DNA from: CAWFKW01 sp963816535
Lineage (GTDB): Bacteria; Bacteroidota; Ignavibacteria; Tepidaquicellales; OLB5
Length of the DNA: 64,000 nucleotides
Reading direction: 5' to 3'
Assembly: GCA_963816535.1 (NCBI GenBank)
Contig: CAWFKW010000003.1
Coordinates: 682,001-746,000 of the forward strand
Shown: positions 43,307 to 52,638 of the stretch, piece after piece
How the letters are laid out: each line of letters opens with the position of its first letter
Numbering within the stretch: position 1 is the stretch's first letter
Notes under the pieces: model-generated
Databases searched by the model: none
Told to the model about the DNA's origin: nothing
What the model saw: the letters and a program-made list of their open reading frames with translations, nothing else
Made by a program: the position numbers and the translations under genes

Positions 43307-43439
43307 TACAAATTCAATAAATTTAGTTTAATTTAGCTTTAATTATGAGATTATAAAATGCAAACTACTGACACGAATGGCACGAATTAAAACAAATTGC
43401 ACGAAAAGAAAATTAGAGGCGACAGTGGAAGGTATATGT

Positions 43440-43532
43440 CTCCCCCTAACAGGGGGAGATTCAGAGGAGGTGATATGTGGTTTTCACCTCCCCCGCGCAC
43501 CAATGGTGCGCAACCCCTCCTGTCAGGAGGGG
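43440..43532. repeat. Cluster of three palindromes before the sigma-factor gene
   Basis: CTCCCCCT-aac-AGGGGGAG (43440-43458), GCGCACCA-a-TGGTGCGC (43495-43511) and CCCCTCCTG-t-CAGGAGGGG (43514-43532). All have perfect arms. The 328-bp gap holds nothing else that I recognise. Confidence 0.65.
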
Positions 43533-43633
43533 ACAAAAAATATTTCAATTATTATTCAGGTTGCGACTTTTTAAGACTCACATGCATCTAATTCATTGAA
43601 AACCGGATTTTCAAAGAAAATTTTCTTTATTTA

Positions 43634-44245
43634 ATGGCGCGCGACACACAAAAATTTCTGGAATTGCTAAAACCGCATTATAACGATGCGTTAAAGTACT
43701 CAAGGGCATTGTGCGCAAACCGCTCAGCGGAAGACGCTGAAGACGTTTTGCAGGATTCACTCGTCAAAGGTATGGAGAATCTTGAATCCTTAAGGGATGA
43801 TTCAAAATTCCGTTCATGGTTCTTTAAGATACTTACAAGGGAGTTTTATTCATCTGTACGGAAACATTTCTGGAAGAGATTCCTGCCAATTGAGAATTAC
43901 ATGCATCTGCCTGAAATGCCTGCGGTTTATGAACGCCTGGAACAAAACGAAAGCAAAGCGGTAATCTCCAAAGCCTTGGCGAAGCTCTCCGCAAAAGAAC
44001 GCTCCGCAATACTGCTTTTCGAGATCGGCGGGTTTTCAATTGAAGAGATAAAACATGTACAAAGCGAAAAAAGCCTGTCAGCGGTAAAATCACGTTTAAG
44101 CCGGACAAGGGAAAAGCTGAAGAAATACATAACTGAAACTGAAGGCTCAAACAGAAAAAAAAATTCAGTCCAAGCGGACACAAACGAAGGGGATTTAACA
44201 AATGAAACAATCAGACTCATCGCCGAAGCCGAACGCAACAGATAA
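43634..44245 (+). CDS. ECF-type sigma-70 factor
   Basis: 203 residues. Region 2 covers about 8-75 (NRSAEDAEDVLQDSLVKGM with the DVLQDS core-binding motif, and KFRSWFFKILTREFY). Region 4 spans about 112-165 (LSAKERSAILLFEIGGFSIEEI and LSAVKSRLSRTREKLKKY, the HTH). About 35 extra hydrophilic residues lie at the C-terminus. It directs RNA polymerase to a stress or envelope regulon. The downstream gene overlaps it by 44 bp, the usual arrangement for a cognate membrane-bound regulator. Confidence 0.92.
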   Translation: MARDTQKFLELLKPHYNDALKYSRALCANRSAEDAEDVLQDSLVKGMENLESLRDDSKFRSWFFKILTREFYSSVRKHFWKRFLPIENYMHLPEMPAVYERLEQNESKAVISKALAKLSAKERSAILLFEIGGFSIEEIKHVQSEKSLSAVKSRLSRTREKLKKYITETEGSNRKKNSVQADTNEGDLTNETIRLIAEAERNR

Positions 44246-45200
44246 CGCGGACAGCAACGGCGCCGAAAAACTTGAGCGATACTTTGCCGCCCTGAAGAAC
44301 GCCGACTATTCGGATACATTTCCGAAAGTGGAAAGCTGGCTTTATAAAACAAACACACAAATGGAAAATCAAAAAAAGGAAAGGAAGCTCAAAAAAATGA
44401 AACAATATTTCTTAGCCAATAAGTTAAGGCTTGCATACCCGATAATTTTTCTGGCTATATTAATTGCGGCATGCTCGATGCCTGTAACTCAGACTGAAAC
44501 AGTGGGCCACATGATGACCTGGACAACGCCTAATGGCGATACGCAGGCGCAGGAACAGATCAAAAATCTTGACTGGATAAAGGGCGCACAGCTCAGTATA
44601 AGCGAGAATAATGATAACGGTAAGCTTGAAACCCTGTACTCCGCGCTTCTTCCGGGCAGCTCCGGGAACCAAGTGGACGCTTACAAAAGAGATCTGGAAA
44701 GGATCAAAGATATTACTTCGATCAAAGTTATGCCGCTGCAGGAAAATGTTAAGCGCCCGCTGTATTCGGCTGCATTAAACAAGTTCTTCAGGGTAAATAT
44801 AAACGCGGAAGGAATGAGCGATCAGGACCTGAAGAAAGAAGTTGAAAGGCAGCTCAGAGAGCAGGGCGTTAACGCTAACATAGATTTTACAACCGGTCCT
44901 GACGGAAAAAGGAACATTAGAATGCAGATCCCCGATCTGAAAAACACAAATGATCCGAAGGATTTTGAAGTGAACATTAACGACGGAAACAATGACCAGA
45001 CTTTGAAAGTGATTACAAAGAAGCCATCTGATGTAAACAAATACAAAGGAAAGTCAGATGATGAGATCCGCAAAATGGTGAGAGATGAACTGGGAAATCA
45101 GAATCTGAAAGACAACGAAATAACTATTACACGCGAAGGCGACGATGTAAAAATTAAAGTTGAAGTGGAAAAGCAGGATGTAGGTCCCAAAAATAAATGA
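44202..45200 (+). CDS. Membrane-anchored putative anti-sigma partner
   Basis: 332 residues: a hydrophilic cytoplasmic N-terminus (about 1-70), one transmembrane or lipobox-like segment (YPIIFLAILIAACSMP, about 78-95), and a long extracytoplasmic part. The latter has two similar C-terminal units, each with a DDE/DLKKEV...LREQGVN-type helix followed by strands (about 207-270 and 284-325). The overlap with the sigma gene and topology suggest an anti-sigma factor, but no canonical zinc anti-sigma motif (HxxxCxxC) is visible. Function inferred from context only. Confidence 0.65.
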   Translation: MKQSDSSPKPNATDNADSNGAEKLERYFAALKNADYSDTFPKVESWLYKTNTQMENQKKERKLKKMKQYFLANKLRLAYPIIFLAILIAACSMPVTQTETVGHMMTWTTPNGDTQAQEQIKNLDWIKGAQLSISENNDNGKLETLYSALLPGSSGNQVDAYKRDLERIKDITSIKVMPLQENVKRPLYSAALNKFFRVNINAEGMSDQDLKKEVERQLREQGVNANIDFTTGPDGKRNIRMQIPDLKNTNDPKDFEVNINDGNNDQTLKVITKKPSDVNKYKGKSDDEIRKMVRDELGNQNLKDNEITITREGDDVKIKVEVEKQDVGPKNK

Positions 45201-45207
45201 ATAGTCT

Positions 45208-45299
45208 TCCGTCCACAAGCCGGAGCTTGGGACGGAGATTTTAAAAATCAGGCAGCTTAATCTCAGTCCCAATCCGCCGTGGCGGGCAGCTTGGGACTG
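45208..45299. repeat. Two dispersed palindromes after the sigma operon
   Basis: TCCGTCC-a-CAAGC-cgga-GCTTG-GGACGGA (45208-45236), and CAGTCCCAA...TTGGGACTG enclosing CCGCC-gt-GGCGG (45264-45299). Related copies lie at 16838, 50937 and 51103. Confidence 0.65.
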
Positions 45300-45328
45300 T
45301 TTGTTTAGCTAATTTGAATATAAATGTA

Positions 45329-45358
45329 CCCTCTCTGAGAAATCAGGGGGGGTTTTTT
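45329..45358 (+). terminator. Rho-independent terminator of sigma operon
   Basis: CCCTCTCTGA-GAAA-TCAGGGGGGG, a 10-bp stem (with G-T pairs) closed by a GAAA tetraloop, followed by six T. Confidence 0.8.
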
Positions 45359-45410
45359 CATTTCTTAACCTATACTTATCAGATATTTACATTGTGAATT
45401 ATTTATGCTA

Positions 45411-45441
45411 TTGACAAATCTTAAAAGACATTGTATATTTG
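45411..45441 (+). promoter_or_regulatory. Consensus promoter of TrmB-type regulator
   Basis: TTGACA (45411-45416), 17-bp spacer, TATATTTG (45434-45441), satisfying both the sigma-70 -10 and the Bacteroidota TAnnTTTG element; 29 bp before the first ATG. Confidence 0.75.
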
Positions 45442-45469
45442 CTGTAGTTAATACGTTCAACATATTGGC

Positions 45470-46357
45470 ATGTTCATAAAAATGAAAAAAAACGACCTCC
45501 TCGATGAATTAAAAGAAATTGGCTTTAACGAATATAAAGCCAAAGTCTTCTCAGCCTTATCCAGCGGTAAAATCATGAGCGCATCAGAGATAGTTGAAGA
45601 AGCCGGGATAGTCAGGGGTTCAGTTTATGATATATTAAAAGGATTTGTCGCCAAAGGCTACTGCAATGAAATTGAAACCAACCGCGTTCTACAGTACCAG
45701 ATAATCGACCCTGATGTTATACTTGATAAGATAATCCGGGAGTATAATGCTGAACACAACTCAACAATCGACCGCCTTAAAAACACTTTTACTAAACTCA
45801 AACAAAATTATTCAACAGATAACGACAGCGAAAGCAAATACATTAATATAGAGCTCATTCGCGGATATAATAAACACAGGGTATCCAAGTATAAAGAACT
45901 GCTTCTGACGGCTGAAAAAGAAATTTGCGGAATGTATGAATTCAAAGGACTTGTCAGCGCTGAAGCTGATGAAGTCGCAGCGAATTTTATTAATAAAGGC
46001 GGCAAGATAAGATCTATTTACCGCATTGGATTGGATTTTAAAATTGTGAAAGAGAATGAAACTTCTGAAGCGACGCCTGAACAGCTAATAGAGATTTGCA
46101 GGGCATTTGAAGCAAACGGAGAGGAATTAAGATTGTCAGAAAAAGACATTCCAAACATGACGGTAATTGACGGAGACAAAGTGTTTATCAATACTGAAGA
46201 CAAATGGATACCGCGGCAAAGCCAGGCTGATATAATAATGCGCCATTCTAACTTTGCTAAATATATGAAAGATTTGTTTGATTATTATTGGAATGATGCT
46301 ATGACAATTGATCAATACCAAAATATAATTGAAAATTCTAAAGAAACAGTGGAGTAA
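45470..46357 (+). CDS. TrmB-family transcriptional regulator
   Basis: 295 residues. N-terminal winged helix of the TrmB type (LLDELKEIGFNEYKAKVFSAL, then IVEEAGIVRGSVYDILKGFVAKG as recognition helix, about 35-58), a coiled-coil linker (about 90-120) and a C-terminal phospholipase-D-like effector domain (about 128-285). TrmB proteins usually sense sugars. Start could be the ATG at 45470 or the one at 45482. It lies 19 bp before a large T9SS-secreted protein gene and probably shares its transcript. Confidence 0.82.
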   Translation: MFIKMKKNDLLDELKEIGFNEYKAKVFSALSSGKIMSASEIVEEAGIVRGSVYDILKGFVAKGYCNEIETNRVLQYQIIDPDVILDKIIREYNAEHNSTIDRLKNTFTKLKQNYSTDNDSESKYINIELIRGYNKHRVSKYKELLLTAEKEICGMYEFKGLVSAEADEVAANFINKGGKIRSIYRIGLDFKIVKENETSEATPEQLIEICRAFEANGEELRLSEKDIPNMTVIDGDKVFINTEDKWIPRQSQADIIMRHSNFAKYMKDLFDYYWNDAMTIDQYQNIIENSKETVE

Positions 46358-46376
46358 ATTGGAAAGGAAACTCATA

Positions 46377-48548
46377 ATGAAAATATTCATTTTTGCAATA
46401 ACCTTATTTTTGATAACCAGCGGAATTTCAGCACAAGTTTCCGAAAACTGGGCAAGAACATTCAATGGGCCAGGTAACGGCCACGACTCCCCACAATGTA
46501 TTGGCTCAGATAGTTCGGCAAATGTATATGTAAGCGGATTGTGCCGTGGAATTGGCACTCAGCAATATAACCTTGTAACTGTTAAATACAATACCGCCGG
46601 AGTACTGCAATGGGTAAATATATTTAACGGACCAGGCATTAATGACCAACCACAAAAAATGATCGTTGATGCCACTGGTAATTGTTATATAGCAGGTTTT
46701 AGTATTAGCGATACAACTGTTAATGCTATTGTTTTAAAGATTGCACCTGATGGTAACCAGGTATGGGTGAATACTGTAACAAATGGAAGCTTCAATGCAA
46801 TAGCATTTGATAATAATGGAAATATTATTGCAACCGGAAACACTAATGATAGCATACTTGTCGTAAAATATAACATTGTTGGGAACCAGCAATGGCTTGA
46901 GCGACTGGGTGTAACAAATTATAACGTAACAACCTCATCTTTTGTTTCTACTGATCATTCAAATAATATATATCTTGCCGGAGAATGTGATAATCACAGT
47001 ACTGAGACAACTGATGCCTTGCTGTATAAATTGGGACCAAATGGCAACGTTATTTGGGATGTTATTTATAATAGCCCGTTAAACAGTTACGATCATTTTT
47101 CATCAATAGCCGTGTCCAATAGCGGTAATATATACACAACATTAGAATCTGATTCAATGAATTTTGCAATAGGCTTCGTAAACAAATATAATCAAAATGG
47201 GACTTTACTCTGGTCAAAACATACAACGTCTATGGGCACAGTCGGTCTAGATAGATTTGAAAATGTTTTTGTGGGCGGCAATGTTGGAACTATTGGAATT
47301 GGTACTCATGGCCCCGGGGTTATAAAATATGATAGGAACGGCAATTTAATATGGCAGGTATTTCATAATGTAAACGGGGTCAATGAATTTTTCTCTGATT
47401 TTAAAATTGATGCTTGCTCTAATCTTTATGTCTTAGGTAACAGGACTCAAAGTGATTCAGTTTCATATTCCGTAACAACAAAATACAACTCAAACGGAGT
47501 ACAAAAATGGTCAATTAACAAGAACGGGAATCTGTTTGATACTACCGTGACATCTATAAGTTCTGCACTTTCACTTACAAATCAAAAGGATGTGTTTACT
47601 ATGATGAGTGGAATGGGTAGAATGAGTCTAGATGATTACATTACAGTGAAATATGACCAATTATTTCACTCTGTGACCGGCTTAGTCACATATTCAGATA
47701 ACAACCAACCGGTTACCACAGGCTGGGCAAAAGCACTTTATTATGATATTTCTTCATCAGGAATTATTGTTGTTGATTCGGCTGCAATTCAAAGTGATGG
47801 ACATTATACGCTTCAGCATGTTCCTGAAGACACACTTGATATTATGTTCTATCAAAATGACGATGAGCTGGATTTTGTGCCTACTTATTATGTTTCTACA
47901 GTTGACTGGCGACAAGCTTCAAAAATTTATGCGACGGGGAACCTTTCAAACATTAATTGCCAGGTTTACAGAATAAACAATACAACAAATCCCTTCAGTA
48001 TCGGCGGAATGGCTACCTGTAATTCGGACCAGGGTCAGGCTCCAATAGGCGACGCGATAATATATGTGCAAACAGGAAATTTATATAAGAATTACGGTAT
48101 ATCAAACGGAAGCGGTACATATGCGGCAGATAAGCTCGCGCCGGGCAGTTATACCTTAACAGCATTCAGAATGGGATTCAATCCGGTTAGCCAGAATGTA
48201 ACGATAACAAACGGGAATGTGCAGAACATTAATTTCAATTTTGGAAGTCCGATAGGAATACAGCCAATAAGTTCTCAGATTCCGTCGAAGTTTAATTTGT
48301 ATCAAAATTATCCCAATCCGTTTAATCCGGAAACTGTTATTAAATTTGATGTGCCAAAGGACCAAAGAGTAAAAATAGTTATTTATGACATTACGGGACG
48401 TGAAGTTAATAAACTGTTAAATGAAGAAGTAAAAGCCGGAACTTATAATGTAAGATGGAACGGCTCAAATTACGCAAGCGGAGTTTATTTTTACAGAATA
48501 GAAACTGAGTCTTATACATTGACAAAAAAGATGCTGCTGGTCAAATGA
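46377..48548 (+). CDS. Secreted SBBP/beta-propeller protein with T9SS sorting domain
   Basis: 723 residues from the ATG at 46377 (GGAAAGGAAA upstream; the frame reaches back to 46329 inside the regulator gene). Signal peptide MKIFIFAITLFLITSGISA. The N-terminal part (about 20-420) is a run of beta-propeller repeats with the phrase pattern VKYNxxGxxxW and YVAGxxx (SBBP-like). A C-terminal module (about 432-635) with carboxypeptidase-like/dockerin-like elements (HYTLQHVPEDTLDIMFY, VPTYYVSTVDWRQA, YTLTAFRMGFNPVS) is followed by a type A sorting domain (NYPNPFNPETVIKFDV). The C-terminal 290 residues are nearly duplicated in the next gene. Confidence 0.88.
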   Translation: MKIFIFAITLFLITSGISAQVSENWARTFNGPGNGHDSPQCIGSDSSANVYVSGLCRGIGTQQYNLVTVKYNTAGVLQWVNIFNGPGINDQPQKMIVDATGNCYIAGFSISDTTVNAIVLKIAPDGNQVWVNTVTNGSFNAIAFDNNGNIIATGNTNDSILVVKYNIVGNQQWLERLGVTNYNVTTSSFVSTDHSNNIYLAGECDNHSTETTDALLYKLGPNGNVIWDVIYNSPLNSYDHFSSIAVSNSGNIYTTLESDSMNFAIGFVNKYNQNGTLLWSKHTTSMGTVGLDRFENVFVGGNVGTIGIGTHGPGVIKYDRNGNLIWQVFHNVNGVNEFFSDFKIDACSNLYVLGNRTQSDSVSYSVTTKYNSNGVQKWSINKNGNLFDTTVTSISSALSLTNQKDVFTMMSGMGRMSLDDYITVKYDQLFHSVTGLVTYSDNNQPVTTGWAKALYYDISSSGIIVVDSAAIQSDGHYTLQHVPEDTLDIMFYQNDDELDFVPTYYVSTVDWRQASKIYATGNLSNINCQVYRINNTTNPFSIGGMATCNSDQGQAPIGDAIIYVQTGNLYKNYGISNGSGTYAADKLAPGSYTLTAFRMGFNPVSQNVTITNGNVQNINFNFGSPIGIQPISSQIPSKFNLYQNYPNPFNPETVIKFDVPKDQRVKIVIYDITGREVNKLLNEEVKAGTYNVRWNGSNYASGVYFYRIETESYTLTKKMLLVK

Positions 48549-48702
48549 GAATCATATGACCTGAAATCCCGACTATCGGGCTGCTTATAAAATGACGGCA
48601 GTCATTGCAAAAGCAGTCCCGCAGAAAGCCGACAGGCAGATACAAAGCGGGATTGAATTGAACAACATAAATAAAAATATAATTAATACATTGGAGGCGC
48701 TT

Positions 48703-50919
48703 ATGAATAAAAATTTATTGTTCCCGATAATGTTATTATGCTCTTTAACATTTATCAATAAAATATATTCAAATGAATTACCCCAAAAGCCGGCGATTTT
48801 CTCAGTAAATAGTATGACGATAAGCGGTTCGGAAGTCAGTGTTAGCGCAAGAACACATTATGATCTGCAGTCAAATGGCGTTATACATTATATATATCAG
48901 GACCCATCAAATCCATTGAACTTACACGCAATTTTTACCGTTGCCACAGATCCAGCTCCATGGAATACCAGGAATGCAAAATATTTCTTTTCAAATGATG
49001 GCGGGGTAACGTGGTCTTATGTTGGCGCGGTTTCTAATTCAAGATCCGGGTATCCTGTTCTTTCATTAACAAATGACGGCCGGGCCGTTGTAGCGGCGGA
49101 TAATAATGAAGGCGGAAATTCCGGAATACACTTATATATAGATGTAGCGCCGGGCATTGGAAGCTGGAACATGCTTTTTCCTCCCGGAAGCTCATCCAAC
49201 CCGGAAATTTGCGTAAGTTCTAATAATAAATTATTATTTGCGGGATCCGGGACAGGTGGGGATCAGAAAAATGTTTGCACTAACTTAAACCCCCCGGGTA
49301 CTTTTTTAGGATATACGCCAATTCCAAATGGAGTATCCGGATATGCATGTGCAACCGGAACTGGGAAATTTGGCATTGCTTACTGTGATAATAATGGAGG
49401 AGCGGCGCTTATTGAATCTACTAACGATGGGGTTACATGGAGCTCGCCAATTCAGATATGGACATGGAACCCCGCAGACAGTCTTGGAACTTTAAGAAGC
49501 ATTGATCTGATTTATGAAGGTTCAAATCCGAGGGTGTTGGTAGGTCTTGCCAAAGAACTGAGCGATGGAAGTAATTTCTTTCCTAAAAGTCCGGGTGAAG
49601 AAGTCTTATGGGCTCCCGATGTGAACGGAGGAACTCCTATTCTGGTGGATAGCGCACACATGATAGGATCAAATCCGGTGAATGACATATTTGTTGGATG
49701 CTGCAGAGGAGTTCTGGGTAAATCCAGCGACGGTAGCTTAATATATGCGGCTTATAACAAGACCTCAGGAGATACGGATGCTATTGGAGACGAATTCTTT
49801 GATGTTTATTTTACATATTCTACAAACCATGGAGCCACATGGGCGCAGAAAACAAAACTTACTAATCTGTCCGGTCCAATATATGACTACCGGTATGTTT
49901 CAATTTCGCCGTCAAATGACGGAACAAACGCATATATAATAACTCAAAAAGACAGCATTCCGGCAAGCAGTATAAACGGCGCAGCTGATTCACAGGCAAA
50001 AATGTGGTTCATAAAGGTTTCGTCGATAACTCAAACTACTTTCACGGTTTCAGGAACCGTTACCTACAGAGGCAGCGGACAGCCTGTCACCGCAGGGAGC
50101 GTGAAAGCAATGCATTATGATATCGCTACAGGAAATATTATTACGTATGATTCAACAGGCATTCAGCCAAACGGACAATATACTCTCAGTCATGTACCGC
50201 AGGATACGTGTGATATTATGTTTTATCAGAATGATGATATCCTTCAGTTTGTGCCTACTTACTATGTTTCCACAACAGACTGGCGCCAGGCGGCAAAGAT
50301 ATATCCGACAGGTAATTTAAATAATATTAACGGCCAGGTTTTCGGTATAAATAATACGGGCGGTTCATTTTCAATCAGCGGCCTCACCACCTCAGGCGGT
50401 AATACACAATTTCCGATTAAAGACGCTGTGATCTACGTACAGTCAGATACTGTTTATAAGAACTATGGAATTTCTCTGAATAATGGCTTGTACATGGCAG
50501 ATAAACTTCTTCCCGGTAATTATACTTTAACTGCCTGCAGGATGGGCTATGCGCCTGTAACACAAAACGTGACTATTACAAATACCAATGTCCAAAATAT
50601 TAATTTTGATTTAGGAAACCCTATCGGCATACAGCCTATTACTAGGTTGATTCCTAAGAGTTTTAACTTGTATCAGAATTACCCCAATCCGTTTAATCCG
50701 GAAACTGTGATAAAGTTTGATATTCCAAAGGATCAAAGAGTAAAGATAGTAATTTATGATATAACAGGACGTGAAGTTAATAAACTATTAGATGAAGAAG
50801 TTAAAGCAGGCAGTTATTCCGTTAGGTGGGACGGCTCAAATTATGCAAGCGGGATTTATTTTTATCGGATAGAAACTGAGACTTATACGTTGACTAAAAA
50901 AATGATATTGATTAAATGA
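48703..50919 (+). CDS. Chimeric BNR/Asp-box protein with T9SS sorting domain
   Basis: 738 residues from the ATG at 48703 (GGAGG 8 bp upstream; the longer frame from 48592 gives no signal peptide). Signal peptide MNKNLLFPIMLLCSLTFINK. Residues about 25-445 match the tandem paralogs at 5-12 kb (ARTHYDLQSNGVIHYI, GCCRGVLGK, Asp-box STNHGATWAQ). Residues about 447-738 match the C-terminal module and sorting domain of the gene immediately upstream (VPTYYVSTTDWRQAAK, NYPNPFNPETVIKFDI). So the gene joins two modules present separately in the window. Secreted; function unknown. Confidence 0.9.
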   Translation: MNKNLLFPIMLLCSLTFINKIYSNELPQKPAIFSVNSMTISGSEVSVSARTHYDLQSNGVIHYIYQDPSNPLNLHAIFTVATDPAPWNTRNAKYFFSNDGGVTWSYVGAVSNSRSGYPVLSLTNDGRAVVAADNNEGGNSGIHLYIDVAPGIGSWNMLFPPGSSSNPEICVSSNNKLLFAGSGTGGDQKNVCTNLNPPGTFLGYTPIPNGVSGYACATGTGKFGIAYCDNNGGAALIESTNDGVTWSSPIQIWTWNPADSLGTLRSIDLIYEGSNPRVLVGLAKELSDGSNFFPKSPGEEVLWAPDVNGGTPILVDSAHMIGSNPVNDIFVGCCRGVLGKSSDGSLIYAAYNKTSGDTDAIGDEFFDVYFTYSTNHGATWAQKTKLTNLSGPIYDYRYVSISPSNDGTNAYIITQKDSIPASSINGAADSQAKMWFIKVSSITQTTFTVSGTVTYRGSGQPVTAGSVKAMHYDIATGNIITYDSTGIQPNGQYTLSHVPQDTCDIMFYQNDDILQFVPTYYVSTTDWRQAAKIYPTGNLNNINGQVFGINNTGGSFSISGLTTSGGNTQFPIKDAVIYVQSDTVYKNYGISLNNGLYMADKLLPGNYTLTACRMGYAPVTQNVTITNTNVQNINFDLGNPIGIQPITRLIPKSFNLYQNYPNPFNPETVIKFDIPKDQRVKIVIYDITGREVNKLLDEEVKAGSYSVRWDGSNYASGIYFYRIETETYTLTKKMILIK

Positions 50920-50936
50920 GAGTTATTTAACCTGAT

Positions 50937-50962
50937 CCAAGCCGTCCGCCATGGCGGATTGG
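50937..50962. repeat. Palindrome CCAA...TCCGCCATGGCGGA...TTGG
   Basis: TCCGCCA/TGGCGGA perfect core with CCAA/TTGG flanks, followed by GACTG; same family as the repeat at 45264-45299. Confidence 0.6.
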
Positions 50963-51045
50963 GACTGAGTTTGTTAAGTTACACCTATGAAAGTTGACCT
51001 TTTGTTTTAACTCTCAAAGTTAAACATATAATCCCATAAGTCTAA

Positions 51046-51080
51046 TAAAAAAGCCTGCTCAATTATGCGAACAGGCTTTT
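51046..51080. terminator. Bidirectional terminator between convergent genes
   Basis: AAAAGCCTG ... CAGGCTTTT, 9-bp arms with a 14-nt loop. The plus strand ends CTTTTCGTTT, and the minus strand CTTTTTTATTAG. It separates the chimeric secreted gene from the convergent lipoprotein gene. Confidence 0.75.
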
Positions 51081-51102
51081 CGTTTACTAAATTAAATGAT
51101 CT

Positions 51103-51128
51103 CAGTCCCAAGCTCCAGCTTGGGGCTG
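51103..51128. repeat. Palindrome CAG-t-CCCAAGCT-cc-AGCTTGGG-g-CTG
   Basis: 8-bp perfect core arms extended by CAG/CTG; related to the repeats at 16838 and 45208-45299. A GCCTGCTGCAGGC palindrome and half of the GTCGTGGCACGAA repeat follow at about 51172-51209. Confidence 0.6.
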
Positions 51129-51211
51129 TTTTTTAAAAGCTAATAAATAGAATTATATTCGAGCCACCTGCCTGCTGCAGGCTGGCGACTGGGGAGTCGT
51201 AGCACGAATGA

Positions 51212-51838
51212 TTACTGTCCCCTGAATTCTTTATCAATAATGCTTATTTCTCCCGGGTAAGTAATGTCGCCCAGCGCCGTACTAATTGTCGGAGTTGCTT
51301 TCAGCGTAACCCTTGCGGCCGAGCCGTTTCTTCCGCCCAGCGCCAGCGCAAGATTCATCAGGCTCTCATAGCCGGTATTTTTAAAGAACTGAATTAAGTC
51401 AAGCGACATCCCGATTGGAATGTTGGTCGCCTGACCGACGCCCGGCACAGTAATTCCGCCAATGTTGCCGTTAACGGTTTCTTTATCGTCAAGGAACAGC
51501 CGCCAGGCAAGGTTCTTTATAACTGCGGATGCGTTTTTTGTGCCGCCGGTTCCGTCATTGGGATTTTTTGCGAGCACATTTAATGTAAAATTAACCGGCA
51601 GCTTACCCTGGGAAAAATTTCCGAGCAGATTTGCGGCATCTATCACGCTGAAATTGCTGATTGTGCTTATGCCTGCAATGTTTACGCCGGCAACTTTCAT
51701 TCCCGTTACTTTATCAAGCTTGAATTGCAGCCGCTGAAGGTTTGTGATAGCATCATACAAACCTGAACACCCGAACTGAATAAATGAAAACGAAACGAAA
51801 AACAGAATGACGAGCTTCTTTGTAATATTTTTATTCAT
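51212..51838 (-). CDS. LEA-type-2-like lipoprotein
   Basis: 208 residues with a lipoprotein signal (MNKNITKKLVILFFVSFSFI, lipobox QFGC, Cys about 24). The mature part is a single beta-sandwich-like domain: LPVNFTLNVLAKNPNDG near residue 80-96 and LAWRLFLDDKETVNGNIGG near 111-130, resembling the water-stress LEA14/WHy fold. Such bacterial proteins are envelope-located and of unclear function. It follows the barrel gene by 32 bp on the same strand. Confidence 0.65.
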   Translation of the reverse strand: MNKNITKKLVILFFVSFSFIQFGCSGLYDAITNLQRLQFKLDKVTGMKVAGVNIAGISTISNFSVIDAANLLGNFSQGKLPVNFTLNVLAKNPNDGTGGTKNASAVIKNLAWRLFLDDKETVNGNIGGITVPGVGQATNIPIGMSLDLIQFFKNTGYESLMNLALALGGRNGSAARVTLKATPTISTALGDITYPGEISIIDKEFRGQ

Positions 51839-51870
51839 GTTTTATATTTATGGGTCAATTAATAAATTCA

Positions 51871-52638
51871 TTACAATCCAAACAATAATCCAAGCTGAAT
51901 TTGTATTGCGGCAATTGTCCTGTTATTAGCGATCGGGTGATTATTTGATCCTGAAACATATAAAGGATCCGAAGCGTCGTTTAAAGATGTGTAAGCATCA
52001 AGCCTGTTTGGCCCAGGTCCTTGATATGATTTACCGAATAGGTTGATCATGTTGTAATGCAGGCTAAAATCTAATGTAATTGTTTTACCGGCCTTATATT
52101 CCGCACCTAGGTTAAAGCCAAGTCCTGTACGCGAGGCGGACTGTATGCTATTGCTGTTTGAGTTAACATCCGGCGTTCCCTGGAACTGGAACGAGCCGCT
52201 GATAGTGGATATGAGAAAGTCCACGCCCGCATATGGCCTTACCGGACTGAATGGGATAGCGAAACCGAATTCTGTTCCGATGCCAACGGTAAAAATACTG
52301 TTCTTAACGTCAACGGTACTGGCCGGGTGGGTCGCATCGGAGTTGCCGCTGTTGCTCATCGAGACATAATTAACAGAGAGCTTCCCGTTAAGCGGCCCTA
52401 ATGTGAGTTTTGCTTCCGCGCCGTAATTAACGCTGGCTCCCAAACCGTATTTTATGCCGGAATAAAAATCAGCGGTCGTGCCGCCATAATCGCCTGATGG
52501 AGACGTGTAACCTACGACCGGTCCGATAAGCAGCCTAAGCTGTGAATGTGATGATGCAGGAGACAGCGATAAGGCAGCCAGAAAAATTATTAAAGAAGTA
52601 AACCTGATTTTTTTCATTCGCATTGTTAAATTTTTCAA
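51871..52638 (-). CDS. Outer-membrane beta-barrel protein
   Basis: 255 residues. Signal peptide within the first 33 residues (IRFTSLIIFLAALSLSPASSHSQ). The mature protein has alternating hydrophobic/polar strands (LRLLIGPVVGYTSPSG, YGLGASVNYGAEAKLTLG, FTVGIGTEFGFAIPF, LGFNLGAEYKAGKTITLDF, IAAIQIQLGLLFGL), typical of an eight- to ten-stranded outer-membrane barrel. No enzymatic motif. In frame ATGs at 52638, 52623 and 52617 are all possible starts. Confidence 0.72.
   Translation of the reverse strand: MKNLTMRMKKIRFTSLIIFLAALSLSPASSHSQLRLLIGPVVGYTSPSGDYGGTTADFYSGIKYGLGASVNYGAEAKLTLGPLNGKLSVNYVSMSNSGNSDATHPASTVDVKNSIFTVGIGTEFGFAIPFSPVRPYAGVDFLISTISGSFQFQGTPDVNSNSNSIQSASRTGLGFNLGAEYKAGKTITLDFSLHYNMINLFGKSYQGPGPNRLDAYTSLNDASDPLYVSGSNNHPIANNRTIAAIQIQLGLLFGL

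Noticed and set aside
42895..43600. CRISPR-like array of spaced repeats
   Set aside because: The palindromes are different from one another and irregularly spaced, with no cas genes.
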